Below, one piece after another: positions 1 through 12,740 of a stretch of DNA of 64,000 nucleotides (position 1 is the first letter of the stretch; each line of letters opens with the position of its first letter). A program made the translations under genes and the position numbers. The DNA is from Caprella mutica (lineage: Eukaryota > Arthropoda > Malacostraca > Amphipoda > Caprellidae), in NCBI GenBank assembly GCA_947561585.1, contig CANNZV010001610.1, forward strand, positions 54,263 to 118,262, read 5' to 3'. Below the pieces are notes generated by a model that saw only the letters and a list, made by a program, of their open reading frames with translations, made no database searches and was not told where the DNA came from.

Positions 1-934
1 CCACATGTCAATGACCATTTCAATAACAGATGTTAACCATGCGTAATATACCACATTAAAACCACATGTCAATGACCATTTCAATAACAGATGTTAACCA
101 TGTGTAATTTACCACATTAAAACCACATGTCAATGACCATTTCAATAACAGATGTTAACCATGCATAATATACCACATTAAAACCACATGTCAATGACCA
201 TTTCAATAACAGATGTTAACCATGCATAATATACCACATTAAAACCACATGTCAATGACCATTTCAATAACAGATGTTAACCATGTGTAATTTACCACAT
301 TAAAACCACATGTCAATGACCATTTCAATAACAGATGTTAACCATGTGTAATTTACCACATTAAAACCACATGTCAATGACCATTTCAATAACAGATGTT
401 AACCATGCATAATATACCACATTAAAACCACATGTCAATGACCATTTCAATAACAGATGTTAACCATGTGTAATTTACCACATTAAAACCACATGTCAAT
501 GACCATTTCAATAACAGATGTTAACCATGCATAATATACCACATTAAAACCACATGTCAATGACCATTTCAATAACAGATGTTAACCATGTGTAATTTAC
601 CACATTAAAACCACATGTCAATGACCATTTCAATAACAGATGTTAACCATGTGTAATTTACCACATTAAAACCACATGTCAATGACCATTTCAATAACAG
701 ATGTTAACCATGCATAATATACCACATTAAAACCACATGTCAATGACCATTTCAATAACAGATGTTAACCATGTGTAATATACCACATTAAAACCACATG
801 TCAATGACCATTTCAATAACAGATGTTAACCATGTGTAATTTACCACATTAAAACCACATGTCAATGACCATTTCAATAACAGATTTTAACCATGTGTAA
901 TTTACCACATTACAACCACATGCCAATTACCATG
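1..934 (+). repeat. 61-bp satellite, forward array
   Basis: Fifteen complete 61-bp units (phase set by CCACATGTCAATGACC) plus a partial sixteenth, running off the left edge of the window. Units are nearly identical except at linked positions near the end: most read GTGTAATTT or GCATAATAT, and units 1 and 13 are mixed. The linkage suggests amplification of a dimeric or multi-unit block rather than of single units. No plausible coding frame. Confidence 0.97.
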
Positions 935-1009
935 TTTTATGTTTATAATAAATATCTATAACATATGGTTTCAGTATGGTTTCAAACATGTGGCTATGAT
1001 ATTGCGTAA

Positions 1010-1458
1010 CCACATGGTTAACATCTGTTATTGAAATGGTAATTAACATGTGGTTTTAATGTGGTACATTACACATGGTTAAAATCTGTTATTGAAATGG
1101 TAATTGACATGTGGTTTTAATGTGGTAAATTACACATGGTTAACATCTGTTATTGAAATGGTAATTAACAAGTGGTTTTAATGTGGTAAATTACACATGG
1201 TTAACATCTGTTATTGAAATGGTAATTGACATGTGGTTTTAATGTGGTAAATTACACATGGTTAACATCTGTTATTGAAATGGTAATTAACAAGTGGTTT
1301 TAATGTGGTACATTACACATGGTTAACATCAGTTATTGAAATGGTAATTGACATGTGGTTGTAATGTGGTAAATTACACATGGTTAACTTCTGTTATTGA
1401 AATGGTCATTGACATGTGGTTTTGATGTGGTAATTTACACATGGTTAACATCTGTTAT
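1010..1458 (-). repeat. 61-bp satellite, inverted array
   Basis: About seven units with the same 61-bp period, but reverse-complementary to the array at 1-934 (ATGGTTAACATCTGTTATTG recurs at 1014, 1075, 1136 and so on). The two arrays face each other across about 75 bp of unrelated AT-rich spacer (935-1009), so the pair can fold into a hairpin with a stem of about 450 bp. Units here are more diverged than in the forward array (TAATTAACATG or TAATTAACAAG in place of TCATTGACATG). Confidence 0.95.
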
Positions 1459-1774
1459 TTAAGTGTTTTGGTTGTTTCAATGTGGATGATACATCTTAAA
1501 AACGTATTGCTATATTATAACCATCCAACCACATGGCATCCATGTGTATGCCATGTGGAAATGTTTGCAGGGTACTTTGCCAAGTGTCAGTTATACTGAT
1601 CATGATAACTGTTTTAATATTTGTTAACTTGAATAAATTACTGTTATCAATAAACCAAATAATTGAGCAACTGTTTGTTTTACTGATTTTAGTTTTTAAA
1701 CCTTCACTAATTCTATATAAAGAACAAACTGATACTTTCCTGTCTGATTGCTTCCTTGTATTAATTTTCCTTTT

Positions 1775-1833
1775 GACGTGAGCTATGAAGCCTTCATTTC
1801 AGAAGCAGAGGTTAAGTCCCTAATAAAATTAAT
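1775..1833 (+). repeat. Core-repeat fragment
   Basis: Resembles the right end of the dispersed core repeat seen complete at about 27295-27645 (shared TTCAGAAGCAGA followed by GTTAA and an AT-rich tail). It lies about 300 bp right of the inverted satellite array. Confidence 0.55.
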
Positions 1834-1840
1834 TAATTTT

Positions 1841-2062
1841 TTGGGACAACCTTGTGATTAGTATTACTTAAGGGACAACATTGGAACATCATTGTCACAT
1901 ATATAGCGGGCTTGTGACAATATTGGGATAGCAATGTAAATATGTCCCAACATTGGGAACTTTTCTTATCCCAATCTAGGGTCCGAACATTGGCCCAACA
2001 ATTACAAAAAAAAAACAAGGTTGTCCCAATCATGGGTCCCAATGTAGTCCCAACTATGTGTT
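1841..2062. repeat. Small inverted-repeat element
   Basis: TTGGGACAACCTTG (1841-1854) is matched exactly by its complement CAAGGTTGTCCCAA (2016-2029). The interior and right flank carry further copies of a TTGGGA/TCCCAA motif in both orientations. Probably a short MITE or foldback fragment; no coding potential. Confidence 0.6.
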
Positions 2063-2828
2063 GCAGTAAAGTCCCAATTTGCCGCCTGGGTTGACGGCAC
2101 GCGCCCCCGATAAACATATATCAGTTTTCGATTTCATAATAAATAAAATGAAAGTATTAACGCACACTCGGAAATAGGGGGATAAAAACGAGCAGCTCTT
2201 TCTCGTGATTGGCGCAGAACATATGTGTATATCTCATTACAGAAAGCGCAACGGACAGACTTACATCCAAGGAAGGAACAATCAGAATTATTATATGATT
2301 TGTCCCAGAGTGGCGCAGACCCCTCGATGGAAAACACTTTTGTAGACATTCTGATTGAGTTTCTACAACATTTCAGAAAAGTCCACTGACACGGATGACA
2401 TGCAAATTAAATTGCGTAGCTACTACCGTCGATGTAACATTGATTAGTAGAATTTATTTTAAGGTAACTGACTTTAGGAATGATGATTAATTAGTCCAAT
2501 CATCAGATAGTACTTTAATGATGGAACCGACAGAACTAAATAGCTAGTTATCAAAGGCGATAGAGCCTCTTATTTTTGCAGATAATTTATTGAAAGATAA
2601 TAAATACAGAAACTGAACAAGAAATAATATTAAACAGCAAAGTTCATCGTCTATTTAACGATCTACATTTCTATAGTCGAAAGAGAGATTTTGGCGCAGA
2701 AAATTGGTCAATCATTTCTTAGTTTATAGGTTATATTTCTGTCATTTCACTCAGGACAAAGTAACGTATATTCCTATATGGTATTCTAATCTGCATTTGA
2801 CAAAAATATTTGACGTCACCAACTAGTT
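2063..2828. other. No recognised feature
   Basis: AT-rich sequence with short, frequently interrupted reading frames. The open frame at 2134-2349 on the minus strand shows no recognisable motif. Nothing further seen. Confidence 0.5.
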
Positions 2829-3300
2829 AAGGGGATCGACATTTCAAAAAACATTTTTATTTGTTAAACTCTTATTCTCTGAAAATTTACAAATTTTGTT
2901 CGTTTCTTTCCAATTTTTGCATAAGGTTTTGAGAAAAAGAAAATTTCATTAAAGATAACAATATATTTTTCGTAAAATTCAAAGAATAGGAGTCTATGAA
3001 AATATATGCTAGAACAAATCCAAGACAGTTTTATAATCCTTGTTACATTTCAATAAAGGGAGTTGGATCCGCTTTTCCACTTTGTTTCCAAATTTAGTAG
3101 CATGAGCGATTTTTAATGACTAACTAAAACTTTCAACAATTTCGTTTTTGAACTGTAACGAAAAATAGATTGTACCAATTAAAAATATTTTTTTGTACTT
3201 TATTAGAAATCTTTCGAGGATTCCAAAATTATTTTTGGCTTTCTTTTGTAGCGGAAAAACTAAACTGACCACAAGGAGAGAGTGGGAGAGGTTTGACTGT
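2829..3300. repeat. Dispersed repeat, relative of the 38-39 kb palindrome
   Basis: Starts at TTAAGGGGATCGAC and shares several phrases with 38.1-39.7 kb, in the same order: AAAATATATGCTAGAA, a GACAGTTTTATAATCCTT-like stretch, and TAACTAAAACTTTC followed by TTTTTGAACTGTAACGAAAA. Diverged and without a visible partner end. The following 750 bp up to the LINE remnant show nothing recognisable. Confidence 0.5.
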
Positions 3301-4050
3301 TGAAGCACATCTTCTCCTTCGTCTCTTCTGCGGTCTGCTTCTGATTAATTGCACTAAAACAATTGCTATAATATTCAACATGCATGATCTGCATAATTTT
3401 GCACAATTTCGAGAAAAGCGCTGAGCGTTTATAGGATCTTGAAAATGGGTGACAATCTCGAGAAAAATGCACAGTGCATTCTCGCATGTAAATTTATGGA
3501 AATTTTTTTATTTAATTTAAAAGACGATATTTTTACATTAAAATAATGAAATAATTTATTCAAGAAAACATAAGACATACACAAAAAATTGAAATCAAAA
3601 TAATATTTTATTTATGTAATGAATGCCCAAGAAGCTCAAAAAGGCTTTCAGTGTAACCTATATTAGATACTTATAAAATCCAAGTGCAATTGTTATGGCA
3701 AAAAATTGGAAAAATCTAGAATCATATAAAGTTGCCGGTAGAGGAACAGATACCGATACTAAACTTTAACAAAGTGAAAAAAAAAATATATAAGACACTA
3801 ATCTGGGTATTACAATACTAAGAGCAACCAGTCTATAAGAATAAGTTCACAAATTATTTCCTAATAGGCATTAATCATATGGCATCTAAGAGTTTTCTTG
3901 AACACCGACAAAGAGGAAGATGTTTTTATTACATCCGGCAGTGCAAATCAGTGCAGTTTCTTGTAGAATAGAAGTGAACATCGTTGTGCCGTGGAAGGTT
4001 CAGAAACAGATAGGAATTTAAATTATAGAATATTGCCCGATACAACAATA

Positions 4051-5150
4051 CTAGAATACGGTATACACCCACAGTTGGAACAATTTGAATATGTTTAAAA
4101 TCTTAAAATCGAGAGAGGTGTACGAAATATATGGTAAGTTATTGACAACTCTTATGGCAGATATTTGAATTTGAATTACTTTATCAAGGTAACAAGCAGA
4201 GGCACCGCCCCATATTTCAATGCAGTAGGTTAAGTAGGGAGTAGTTTTGAGTAATCCAACAGTCTTTGATATTTTGCGAGTTATATAACTAAAATGATCC
4301 CCAAATTTTAAATTTTCATCAAATACAACTCCCAAAAAGTTCACCTTTTCAACCTTATATTTAACTCCACTCCCAATAGAAATCACAAGAAATTCTAGTC
4401 TCCGCCTATAATTAAATAACACATAATTGGTTTTGTCAATATTAACTTTAATCCTATTTAGCAGGAGCCAGTTATGAAATTTAGATAATTCAGTATTAAA
4501 TGTTGCATGAGAGTTCACCAAATCAGACCTAGGGTTGAAGATAAAAGAGAGGGTTCTATCATCTGCAAAAAGGGTATATTTTAATTGATTAGATGCTTTT
4601 GTAAGGTCGTTTATGAATATAAGAAACATTAGCGAACCCAGCACACTTCCCTGTGGCACCCCATGAGTACTATCCTAAAGATCAGAAGATGTAGCACATA
4701 ACAAAACAAACCTCTCGCGCCCAGATAAATAAGATTCAAACCATTCATGAATAAATCCCCTAAATCCGTAGTGATGCCTTTTAGATAATAAAATGGAGTG
4801 ATTCACACAGTCGAATGCCCTAGAAAAGTCCAAAACTATCGACGAAACACAATTACCTGAATATAGGGTTGGATATAGAAAATGTAAGAAATGTAATATG
4901 GCAAGAGACGTTGACCTTCGAGATCTAAACCCAAATTGATCCTTAGAAAGAATAGAATAATTCAACAAGTATTTATACACTTGCTTATAAATTATTTTCT
5001 CTATAATTTTACTATAGGGGGGAAATATCGATATTGGTCGATAATTTGATTGGTCGTTTTTAGCGCCTTTCTTATGTAGTTGGATGACTTTAGCAATTTT
5101 CAGAGAATCAGGAAAATATTGCATTAAATATTGTGGGACGATTGGTCATT
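4051..5150 (-). pseudogene. Non-LTR retrotransposon (LINE) reverse transcriptase remnant
   Basis: One minus-strand frame of about 350 codons carries reverse-transcriptase blocks in order: RPISIFPPYSKIIEKIIYKQ, QFGFRSRRSTS, the catalytic VLDFSRAFDCVNHS, PQGSVLGSLMFLIFINDL, FADD in the YxDD position, and the post-palm FLGVVFDENLKFGDHFSYIT. The fold and order fit the Jockey/CR1-like group of LINEs, but the clade cannot be set by eye. A single in-frame TAG (4675-4677) interrupts it between the catalytic and PQG blocks. The endonuclease half is missing: homology fades near 5150, as expected for 5' truncation. A related C-terminal fragment lies at 57344-57855. Confidence 0.88.
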
Positions 5151-5186
5151 ATCCAGTTACCAGATTATTAGATTTTGGGAACGAAG

Positions 5187-5262
5187 GGGTCAATGATTGT
5201 TGTCAAGGTCATTTATAACTCTTAAGTATTATTGAATGGTCAAGGTCATTTATAAGCGGTGA
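5187..5262. repeat. Short direct repeat with GGTCAAGGTCATTTATAA
   Basis: TCAAGGTCATTTATAA occurs twice, about 43 bp apart, and again at about 43857. It marks an otherwise unrecognised dispersed repeat between the LINE remnant and the Tc1 element. Confidence 0.5.
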
Positions 5263-5305
5263 TGAATTTATGCACTCTACCGAGTGCACGTAATTTAGTT
5301 ATGTA

Positions 5306-6944
5306 CAGTAGTGGCTAAAATATAGGGGTAGGCATTAACAAGTTATCTAAATCTTTAATTTCATAAAAAGTACAGGACACACATTATTGAAATTTGCATG
5401 TATTTTCATATAGAGCTGTTATGTAAGTTTCAAAGCATTTTGATAAATATTCTTTCAATAGTTCCATATTTCACCCCGAACAATAAATTTAGCTCTGGTC
5501 AAAAGTTAAGGGCAGCCATCACAAACTTTGAAATATTCCTGGATATTGGCAACTAACTTGATAAATTTTTTCCTATATCACTTCAATACATATTCTGCAA
5601 CAAAATTTTACTAATTTTGCACAAAATGGAGGAGTTAGCCATCTTCCATTCATCCTCAAAAAATGTCCATAATTCTTCCACATTTGTTGTGTTTCTTCTC
5701 TGAGTAATATCTCCAATTATTAACCAAACAATCTCAATTGATTGATGTCAGGGCTCTGTTAAAGCCAGCTCATTTGAGCCATTTCTTCATTTTCTTATAG
5801 GGTTCTAACTCTTTTATCTGAGTAGTAGGGTACGTTGTCCTGCATGAAACTCGGTAATTGAAAGTCATCTGCTTGTTGATAGAGGAGAATATGTTGACGA
5901 GAGAGCCGTCTTATACTTCTTCAATAACTCCTCCGTGCAGAAGAATAATGGGACCAGGTCCAGCAGAAGAAATGATTCCCAAACCATCACAGTTCCACCT
6001 CCGACCTTAACTGCTCTCTTGACGCAGATCAGAGTTAACTTTTCCCTTACTTTACGCTTAATTCGTAATTTCTTATTATAACTGAAGACATTAAGTTTTG
6101 TTTCATTAATCACCAGAATGTACTTTCGTCCACTGATCCTTCGACCAAACGACATGCTCATGATAAAACACAAGTAACACTTTCCGGTTCTTTTCAGAGA
6201 TTAAAAGATTCGATGCAGGGACGACTGATTGGAATCCAACTTATTGAATTTGAAGCGAAAAAGTAGTCCAGGACATCATACCACCAGACATGACACCTAT
6301 CTCACGACAAATTTGACCAGAAGTGTTGAAACTATCATGCAAGCTTCTTTAAAGAGTTGCATGATCTTCTCTCGGCGTTTCTTTGGGAAGTCTACCATTC
6401 TTCGGTTTGGAATGAGCAACTACATATTGCTTATGTTGAGAGACATTATGTTGCAGAATCCTTTTGGGCCTTCATATGGCAATAGAAATCTCTGGCAACG
6501 ACAATAATTGGAGACTGTACTCAGTGAAAAACTTCAACAAAAGTGGAAAAATTCTGGACATTTCTTGAGGATGAATGGAAGATGGATAACTTCTTCATAT
6601 TGAACAAAACTAGTGGAATTTTGTGGCAGAAGATGTATTGAAGTGATATAGCAAAGAATTATTCACACAAAGTATTAAGTTAATTGCCCTATCTGGGAAT
6701 ATTTCAAAGTATATTTTGGCTACCTGTAACTTTTGACCAGAGCTAAATTTATTGTCTGAGGTGAAATATTAAACAATTGATAGAATATTTTTCCAAATAC
6801 TTTGAAATTTCATACGAATATATATGTATGAATTCTATGTGAAAATAGTTGCAAAATTTCAATAATGTGTGTTCTTTACTTTTTTATGAATTTAAAGATT
6901 TAGATAACTTGTTCTTGCCTACCCTTATATTTTGGCCACTAGTG
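5306..6944 (-). mobile_element. Tc1-like DNA transposon, full length but decayed
   Basis: A 1639-bp element between TA dinucleotides (5304-5305 and 6945-6946). Its terminal inverted repeats of about 50 bp differ at only a few positions (left starts CAGTAGTGGCTAAAATATAG, right is the complement of CACTAGTGGCCAAAATATAA). Length, TA target and a CAGTAGTGG-type end are typical of the Tc1 group. The interior holds a minus-strand transposase pseudogene. Confidence 0.93.
5620..6560 (-). pseudogene. Tc1-like transposase pseudogene
   Basis: Read on the minus strand in shifting frames. About 6173-5865 gives a Tc1 catalytic-core segment (an INETK motif in the SDES/NE position, then GGGTVMVWESF for the usual HGGGSVMVWGCF). 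Further down come FMQDNVPYYSDKRV (the QDNAPCH region with the second Asp) and a QSPDINQ block (for QSPDLNPIE). Several stops and frameshifts separate them, and the N-terminal DNA-binding part (about 6200-6560) is only faintly readable. It cannot encode an active transposase. Confidence 0.85.
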
Positions 6945-7006
6945 TATAGCTTTAACTATCATTGTTTACGCGGAACCTATATGTATATATTTAAGTGATT
7001 CTAGAT

Positions 7007-8122
7007 AAATTCCACAACGGAAAGTTCCACCAGGAAAGTTCTACCACGGAATATTCCACCGCCGGAAAATTCCACCACGAAATATCCAACCGAATAATAT
7101 TGGATCTCATTTACAGAAGGTGTAACATTTGATATAAACTGATTTAAAGGAAAACTAGTTTTTTTTTAGTGCTAACCGATCAACATTTCATTAGTTAAAA
7201 AGTTGAGAAATTATAAGAATATGTATGTTAAGCAATAATAGACAGATCAAACAGTCTTTTAAATATGAATCAATTAAATTTATAATAAAATTTAATTAGT
7301 GTAAATTCAACAAAAAATACAGTTCCGCTGCCCAAGTGATCAACAATTTAGATTCAGTTTGAATTTTCTTTAAACATATATATGTTGAAACTGAAATTAA
7401 GGATAATATTTTGTTTTTAACATAAATTTTATTGTATCTATATTATCTATAACCCAAGTTTTTAAATGTACCCATGCATATTTCAATTTATATCAGCAGC
7501 AATATAAGGTGGAGTTAAAAAATAAATTTGACACGTACCGAAATAAAATGCTTAATTATTATCGATATATTTTAATTAAAAAAAAATACAGAAAAATTTC
7601 AAAGCTGAAACTTTCTAAACTGTTTTAGAATCTCTATTGAAAGTATTTCAAATATAAAGTTTAAATATTATGCGTTTCATCTAAATTTTGATCACAGAGT
7701 TAAGCAGGTAAATTGCGGTACATTAACTAGCTTCGACCTGAAACCACATACACACGAATAAAAATCTTAAATTCAATACTCACAAAGATATATAAATTAT
7801 AACACGTACAGGGTTTCTTTAGCTATTCAACATCTTAATATAAATTCGGTTCAATAGGTCACTGATTTAAATTGACTCTAAAGATATAGACACAAAAATA
7901 AATACCAAACAAAATTTATTTTTGTGTCAAATATTAAAATTTGAACTTCAATGTGTCTGTTGATAGATTCAAGACGGACCTGAAGTGGTCCGTCTTGTTA
8001 TAAACTGTTTATTTATATATAACTTTTTCGAAATGGTGTAATCTTCCACGGTGGAATTTTCCACATCTGGCATTTAACGCCGGTGGAATCTTTTGCGTTG
8101 GAATCTACCTGGAGGAATTTGC
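7007..8122. mobile_element. Foldback-like element with GGAAnnTTCCACC tandem-repeat ends
   Basis: The left end (about 7007-7092) has six imperfect 14-16 bp units such as AAATTCCACAACGG, AAAGTTCCACCAGG and AAAATTCCACCACG. The right end (about 8035-8122) holds the same motif in reverse (GGTGGAATTTTCCAC, GGTGGAATC, TGGAGGAATTTGC). The AT-rich interior has no coding potential. A probable diverged relative lies at 10107-10920. The element ends about 300 bp before the galactosyltransferase start codon. Confidence 0.75.
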
Positions 8123-8425
8123 AGGCCACGGGTTTAAATATATTCTATCATAAATGTAGATTCAACTATAAAATGAAATTGAATTGGTAATTACAGTTGA
8201 AGAGAAATCAGATGTTCCAAATTAAACATGCACAGATGTTCCAAATTAAACATGCACATCTGTCCAGTACAATGGAACAAATACAACTGTTCAGTATATA
8301 CCACACCACTGTTCTGAGTGAATATATGCTTTACAGTGGAGAAATTCATAGTGGAAAGAAATAAACAAATAGGAATTTAGAAAAGTGCTCCTACTCTAAA
8401 TTTCTCTATATATTTCTGTATAAAT

Positions 8426-9369
8426 ATGGAGAGCAATAAATGCAAGTTTCACCATATCTTCAAGTTCAAGATTAGGCAATTACTTCGCCTAGCAATGCTG
8501 ACGTGTCTTCTATCAATCAGTTACTTTGTTATGTTTCAATTTTTGTCTAACAAACAAAACAGTGACAGAAAAACATTAAAAAGTGAAGTATCTTTGAAAA
8601 AACTAAATCAACCAACCATCACTAGCAAAATAGATCCTTTAAACTCTTCTACTCTATTACCTGTGTCACAATTTATTAAGAAATTAAAATCGAACGACAA
8701 ACCTGAAGATATTATCCACTTCAACTACACATCAATCAACAGTGATCAGTGTCATTTCCAACCTAATATTGAAGGAATAAATATGATTTTTATGGTGAAA
8801 AGTACTGTGAATAACCATGATAGGAGAAACGCTATAAGGGAAACTTGGGGCAAACCTGGAATCTACGAAGGAAACTCTGTCAGAACAGTGTTTCTTTTAG
8901 GAATGAATTCTCCAGAAGAGACATATCCAGAGAGTGAAAATCAAAACATCAATGACATCATTCAGGCCGATTTTCATGATACTTATTTTAATAACATTTT
9001 GAAAACTTCAATGGCATTGGATTGGATCACCAAGCACTGTTCACACGTCGATTACTATACATTCGTTGACGACGATTATTTCGTATCCAATTCTAACCTC
9101 TTCAGATTCCTACGAAATCCTCTCAGATATCCTTATGCTTCAATAGATCTTGAACCAATCGTGCATGGCTCCAGTAAAAACCTGTGGGCTGGGCATGTTC
9201 GCTTTCATGATAAAGCAATTAGAAGGAAGTCATATGTTAAATCCTATATTACTACAGACCAGTATCCTTACGACCTTTACCCTGATTTTATAGCAGGTGG
9301 AATGTTCATTCTTTCTAACAAGAGTTTCCAAAAACTCTACAATGCCTCACTTTACGTTGCTAAATTCAA
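8426..9369 (+). CDS. Beta-1,3-galactosyltransferase-like (GT31), exon 1
   Basis: Encodes residues 1-314 and two bases of codon 315 of a predicted 380-residue Golgi type II membrane enzyme that would transfer a sugar from a UDP donor in beta-1,3 linkage. A short basic cytosolic tail is followed by one membrane segment (about 18-40), then a stem. GT31 landmarks are RNAIRETWG (134-142), DFHDTYFNNILKT (182-194), the metal-binding DDD (215-217), and YPDFIAGGMFILS (285-297). N-glycosylation sequons occur in the stem and catalytic domain (NSS 73, NYT 100, NKS 298, NAS 306). The ATG at 8426 is the first in frame and precedes the membrane anchor. The exon ends at a GTAAGT donor (9370). Resemblance to Brainiac/B3GALT-type enzymes is clear; whether the acceptor is Gal, GlcNAc or GalNAc cannot be told. 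Confidence 0.93.
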
Positions 9370-10106
9370 GTAAGTTTTTTTTTGCATTTTTTAATCATTT
9401 AATTAACAAACACAAAGTGCCCTTTCAGAAGTATGACATGCTTGCATCTTTGAAATAACACAAAAAAATATTTTTAAAAGAGTTTGTTTCATCATTACCC
9501 AAAAAAGCGTCTAGCTTTAGTGTTATCATCACTGGTCTTATTTTAATTCGATTGAAATTAGTCGCATTGATAGCCAGATGCCATGACTTTTCCCGTGTCG
9601 TATGATTTTTACCAGAATTCACTTCATAAAATCTAATATCTCATGATTTATTTATATATTGACACCTGAGTTTTACCAAATTAATTCATTTTGCATAAAA
9701 AACGACCCCCAAATAATACATATCTCTGGCAGAAATTTTACATCAATTAAATACCGCTATTGCTTCTTATAGCCTGCAAATTCATAACCCTCCCCAATAA
9801 TTAGATTTTGCTATTGTTTTTTTTTGGCCCTTGCGCTATTTTCAGCCTCGGTTTTTCGCTTAGGAGGCTTTTTTTGCTATTGATAGAAGACTTTTTTTTT
9901 AATAGTACCAAACTTATAGGTGCATTTATTGTATCATTCACTTGTTCAGAAAAACAAAGATTGTGAGGGTTACTTAAATATTAGGTCTCGGTATAAAAAT
10001 ACATTATCTATTGAAGCTTCGACCCATAGATATTTTCCAAATGAACATTCTTATTTGTTTTCTATTGCAAATAACTCGTTAGAATGTAACTGTTTATCAT
10101 TGCGGG

Positions 10107-10920
10107 TTCTAGGGAAATCCACTACGAAAAATTCTACCCCACAATTTTGGATTTATCTATGGAAGTTATAATATTTAATAAATCTGATTTAAAAGAAAAA
10201 TGTGCTTTAGTGGTAACCGGACAACATTTCATGCTAAGGCGAGCATACGAAATAATAAACAGATCAAACGATCTTTTAATAAGTTTAAATATGTATCAAT
10301 TTAATTTATAATAATATTTAAATCGTATAAATTCAACATGTTTATTAATTAATAATAGTAGCCTTGGTATTATCAATTAACTAGTGTATTTTCCCGTTAA
10401 AAATAACGGGTCATCATCAATATCAATTTATTTATTAGGTTACTTTTTAATGAATTCAATTAAAATTAAATTTTCTGCATAGTCTAATTTATTTTTATAA
10501 ATAAAATACGTTCAAAATTTAATTGAAACAGGATATTTAAATAACAAGTCAATACATTCCCGTGTGTATCATGGTTACAATCTTCATGCTTAATACCCGT
10601 CGAGTTAAAGCGGACAACAAATAAATAAACACACTAAGGAAATTATTAGTATAGATTGTTTTCATTTATATCAAATGTTTAATGAATTATTTCAAAATAA
10701 TTGAAGATTAGGGATTTATCAGAAAATTCTTTTGTATTGTAGATACCAAGTTCTGTACATATTGTATCAATTATTATTATTTGGTAGAAATAGAAAATAA
10801 GCCGAATTTCTTACGCGCATATATATATAAATATAATTAATTAATAGAGTAAAATAGTGCGAAATAAAAAATATGGCGACGGATTGTCCGTGGCGAATTA
10901 TCCACAACGAATTGACCAAT
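10107..10920. repeat. Diverged relative of the 7.0-8.1 kb foldback element
   Basis: AATCCACTACGAAAAATTCTACC (in the left end) and GGCGAATTATCCACAACG (right end) resemble the 7.0-8.1 kb ends. The interior shares the ATCTGATTTAAAAGAAAA, TTTAGTGGTAACCG and CAACATTTCATG stretches with about 7140-7190, in the same order. The orientation of the right end is unclear. Confidence 0.5.
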
Positions 10921-11168
10921 ATAGATGTGTGACTTCAGAGCAGAACGAAAAGGAGGGAGACGAGTTAAGTCTACCATAGACTTTACACTGACTTCTCCTC
11001 TCCCACAGTCTTGCCATTAGTAACTGACGACTCTGTCCATACCAGATAGTTTTCATATTATATTAGAAAAAGCGAGCTGTTCAGTGATACCAGGACGGTC
11101 GTAAAATGGATCTTGCAACTAAAATTTCTTCAGTGCCCAAAGTGACTCAAAAGGGAGGTGTGTGACAC

Positions 11169-11834
11169 CAAGGTTCATAGACTATAACAGGTTAAACGAA
11201 TGGGGAATAAATTGCCATTCAGAAAACAATATTTTCTGTCATCCTTCTTGAATATCTATTAAACAGTAGATTAAACTCGTGCGTGAGTCAACATAGAATT
11301 CTTTAGAATTTATTAATCTATCGAATGGTATAAAAATATTTCAATGAAATGGTTATAATCGCTGGAAAACCAACAACAAACTAACTGCTATTCACTACGA
11401 CAATTATTAGCAATGGAAGGAACAATTTCTGTCTTTCTTCTTGAATATCTCTTAAGCGATAGATTAAACTCGGGCGTGAGTCAAACTAGAATTGCTCAAA
11501 ATTTAATAATCTATCGAGTGGTATAAAAATATTTCAATGAAATGGTTATTATCACTGCAAAAATAACAAAAAACTAACTGCTATTCACTGGTCAACATTT
11601 TCATCCGCTTTAATTACTGTAGCTAAAAGCCTAAAAAAAGAACAAAAATAATATTGCAATAATAAAATAAGAAATAAACTATATAAAATGCCAATTATTG
11701 TAACATAGGTTTTAATCTAAAGAATAGGTTTTCATCTAAAGAATAGATTTTCATCTAAAGAATTGTAGACGTAGCTCATAGTAACATTTCGTACTATTTC
11801 TATTCGTTCAACCTGTTATAGTCTATGAACCTTG
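11169..11834. mobile_element. 666-bp MITE with 8-bp target duplication
   Basis: The ends are inverted repeats of about 36 bp beginning CAAGGTTCATAGACTATAAC on both sides, with one or two mismatches further in. They are flanked by identical 8-bp direct repeats TGTGACAC (11161-11168 and 11835-11842). The interior contains a diverged direct duplication of about 155 bp (about 11240-11395 and 11437-11592). No ORF. The 8-bp duplication points to hAT-type mobilisation. Confidence 0.9.
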
Positions 11835-12099
11835 TGTGACACTGCTCGCTCCGTCAGGTGTATATGATTTGTGATGATGATTAATTATATTAATATTGTA
11901 TTAAATTTATTGGGGACAATTCTAAAGGTTTTCACACACATATATTATTTTGAATTTTTTTCATTGTGGTATCATGATTACAAAAGAGATTTTTGTTTCA
12001 AGTGGTAACCTTCCGAGCTGATCTAGCTCATTTTTGACTATGTACCATTAAAAACCCGCTCGTGACTACACTCTCCTGGTGAGACCTGGAAGACGTATA

Positions 12100-12740
12100 G
12101 ATCCTAGGTCTGTATTTGGTGCCAGATACAGGCAGGCCTACTTTTAAGTACAACTCACTTTAATAAAAATGGTACTTATTTCAAGTCATGTCTCGAAATA
12201 ATTACTGTTCGTAGACATAGAAAACAGAGACAATTTTTTGTGATTATTTCACGGTAACTATCAAAATTAAAATTCAGATGAGGTTATTAGAAACAATTGG
12301 TTCAGAAATTCAACATATCCCATTGTATGGTATGTTCAGCATTATCGCACGGTTCCATATTTTCGAGCACGTTAAAATATTTAACTTTTATTTCATTGGG
12401 TGTTCATGATACAAATTTTGAATAGAAATTGAGTAACAATAATAATTATTATTATATTTTCTTTTCGGACGTGTCCGAAAAAGTAGAACGTACCAATAAC
12501 TTGAAATTAAGTACCCTTGTTCCAAAAATATTTCATAGATCATAAAATTACTGATTGTTCAGTGTAACACAATAATTAAAATAAATCTAACACACCAAAA
12601 CTGAGTGAGAGTTAAGCTAGGCACGGTTAGATTGTAAAACCTTTAATAAATTCTCAAATTTAAAAACTTTCATCACAGTCACAAACACTGAACAACTGTT
12701 TATTATTTATCTAACTCAAACAATTTTCTCTTCACTATAA
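12100..12740. repeat. Dispersed repeat shared with 28.0-29.4 kb
   Basis: 12125-12370 reads as the reverse complement of about 29130-29400 (shared CGTAGACATAGAAA, AAGTACAACTCACTTTAA, GGTTCCATATTTTCGA). About 12466-12740 resembles 28080-28390 in the same orientation. A small hairpin is included: GTTCCATATTTTCGAGCACG at 12352 with a complementary partner near 12470. The function is unknown; probably composite MITE sequence. Confidence 0.6.

Noticed and set aside
1..1458. Resemblance to a CRISPR array
   Set aside because: Units are contiguous 61-bp tandem copies with no variable spacers, in an animal genome; no cas genes.
6229..6507. Plus-strand 92-residue frame in the Tc1 element
   Set aside because: It is the antisense of the decayed transposase N-terminal region.
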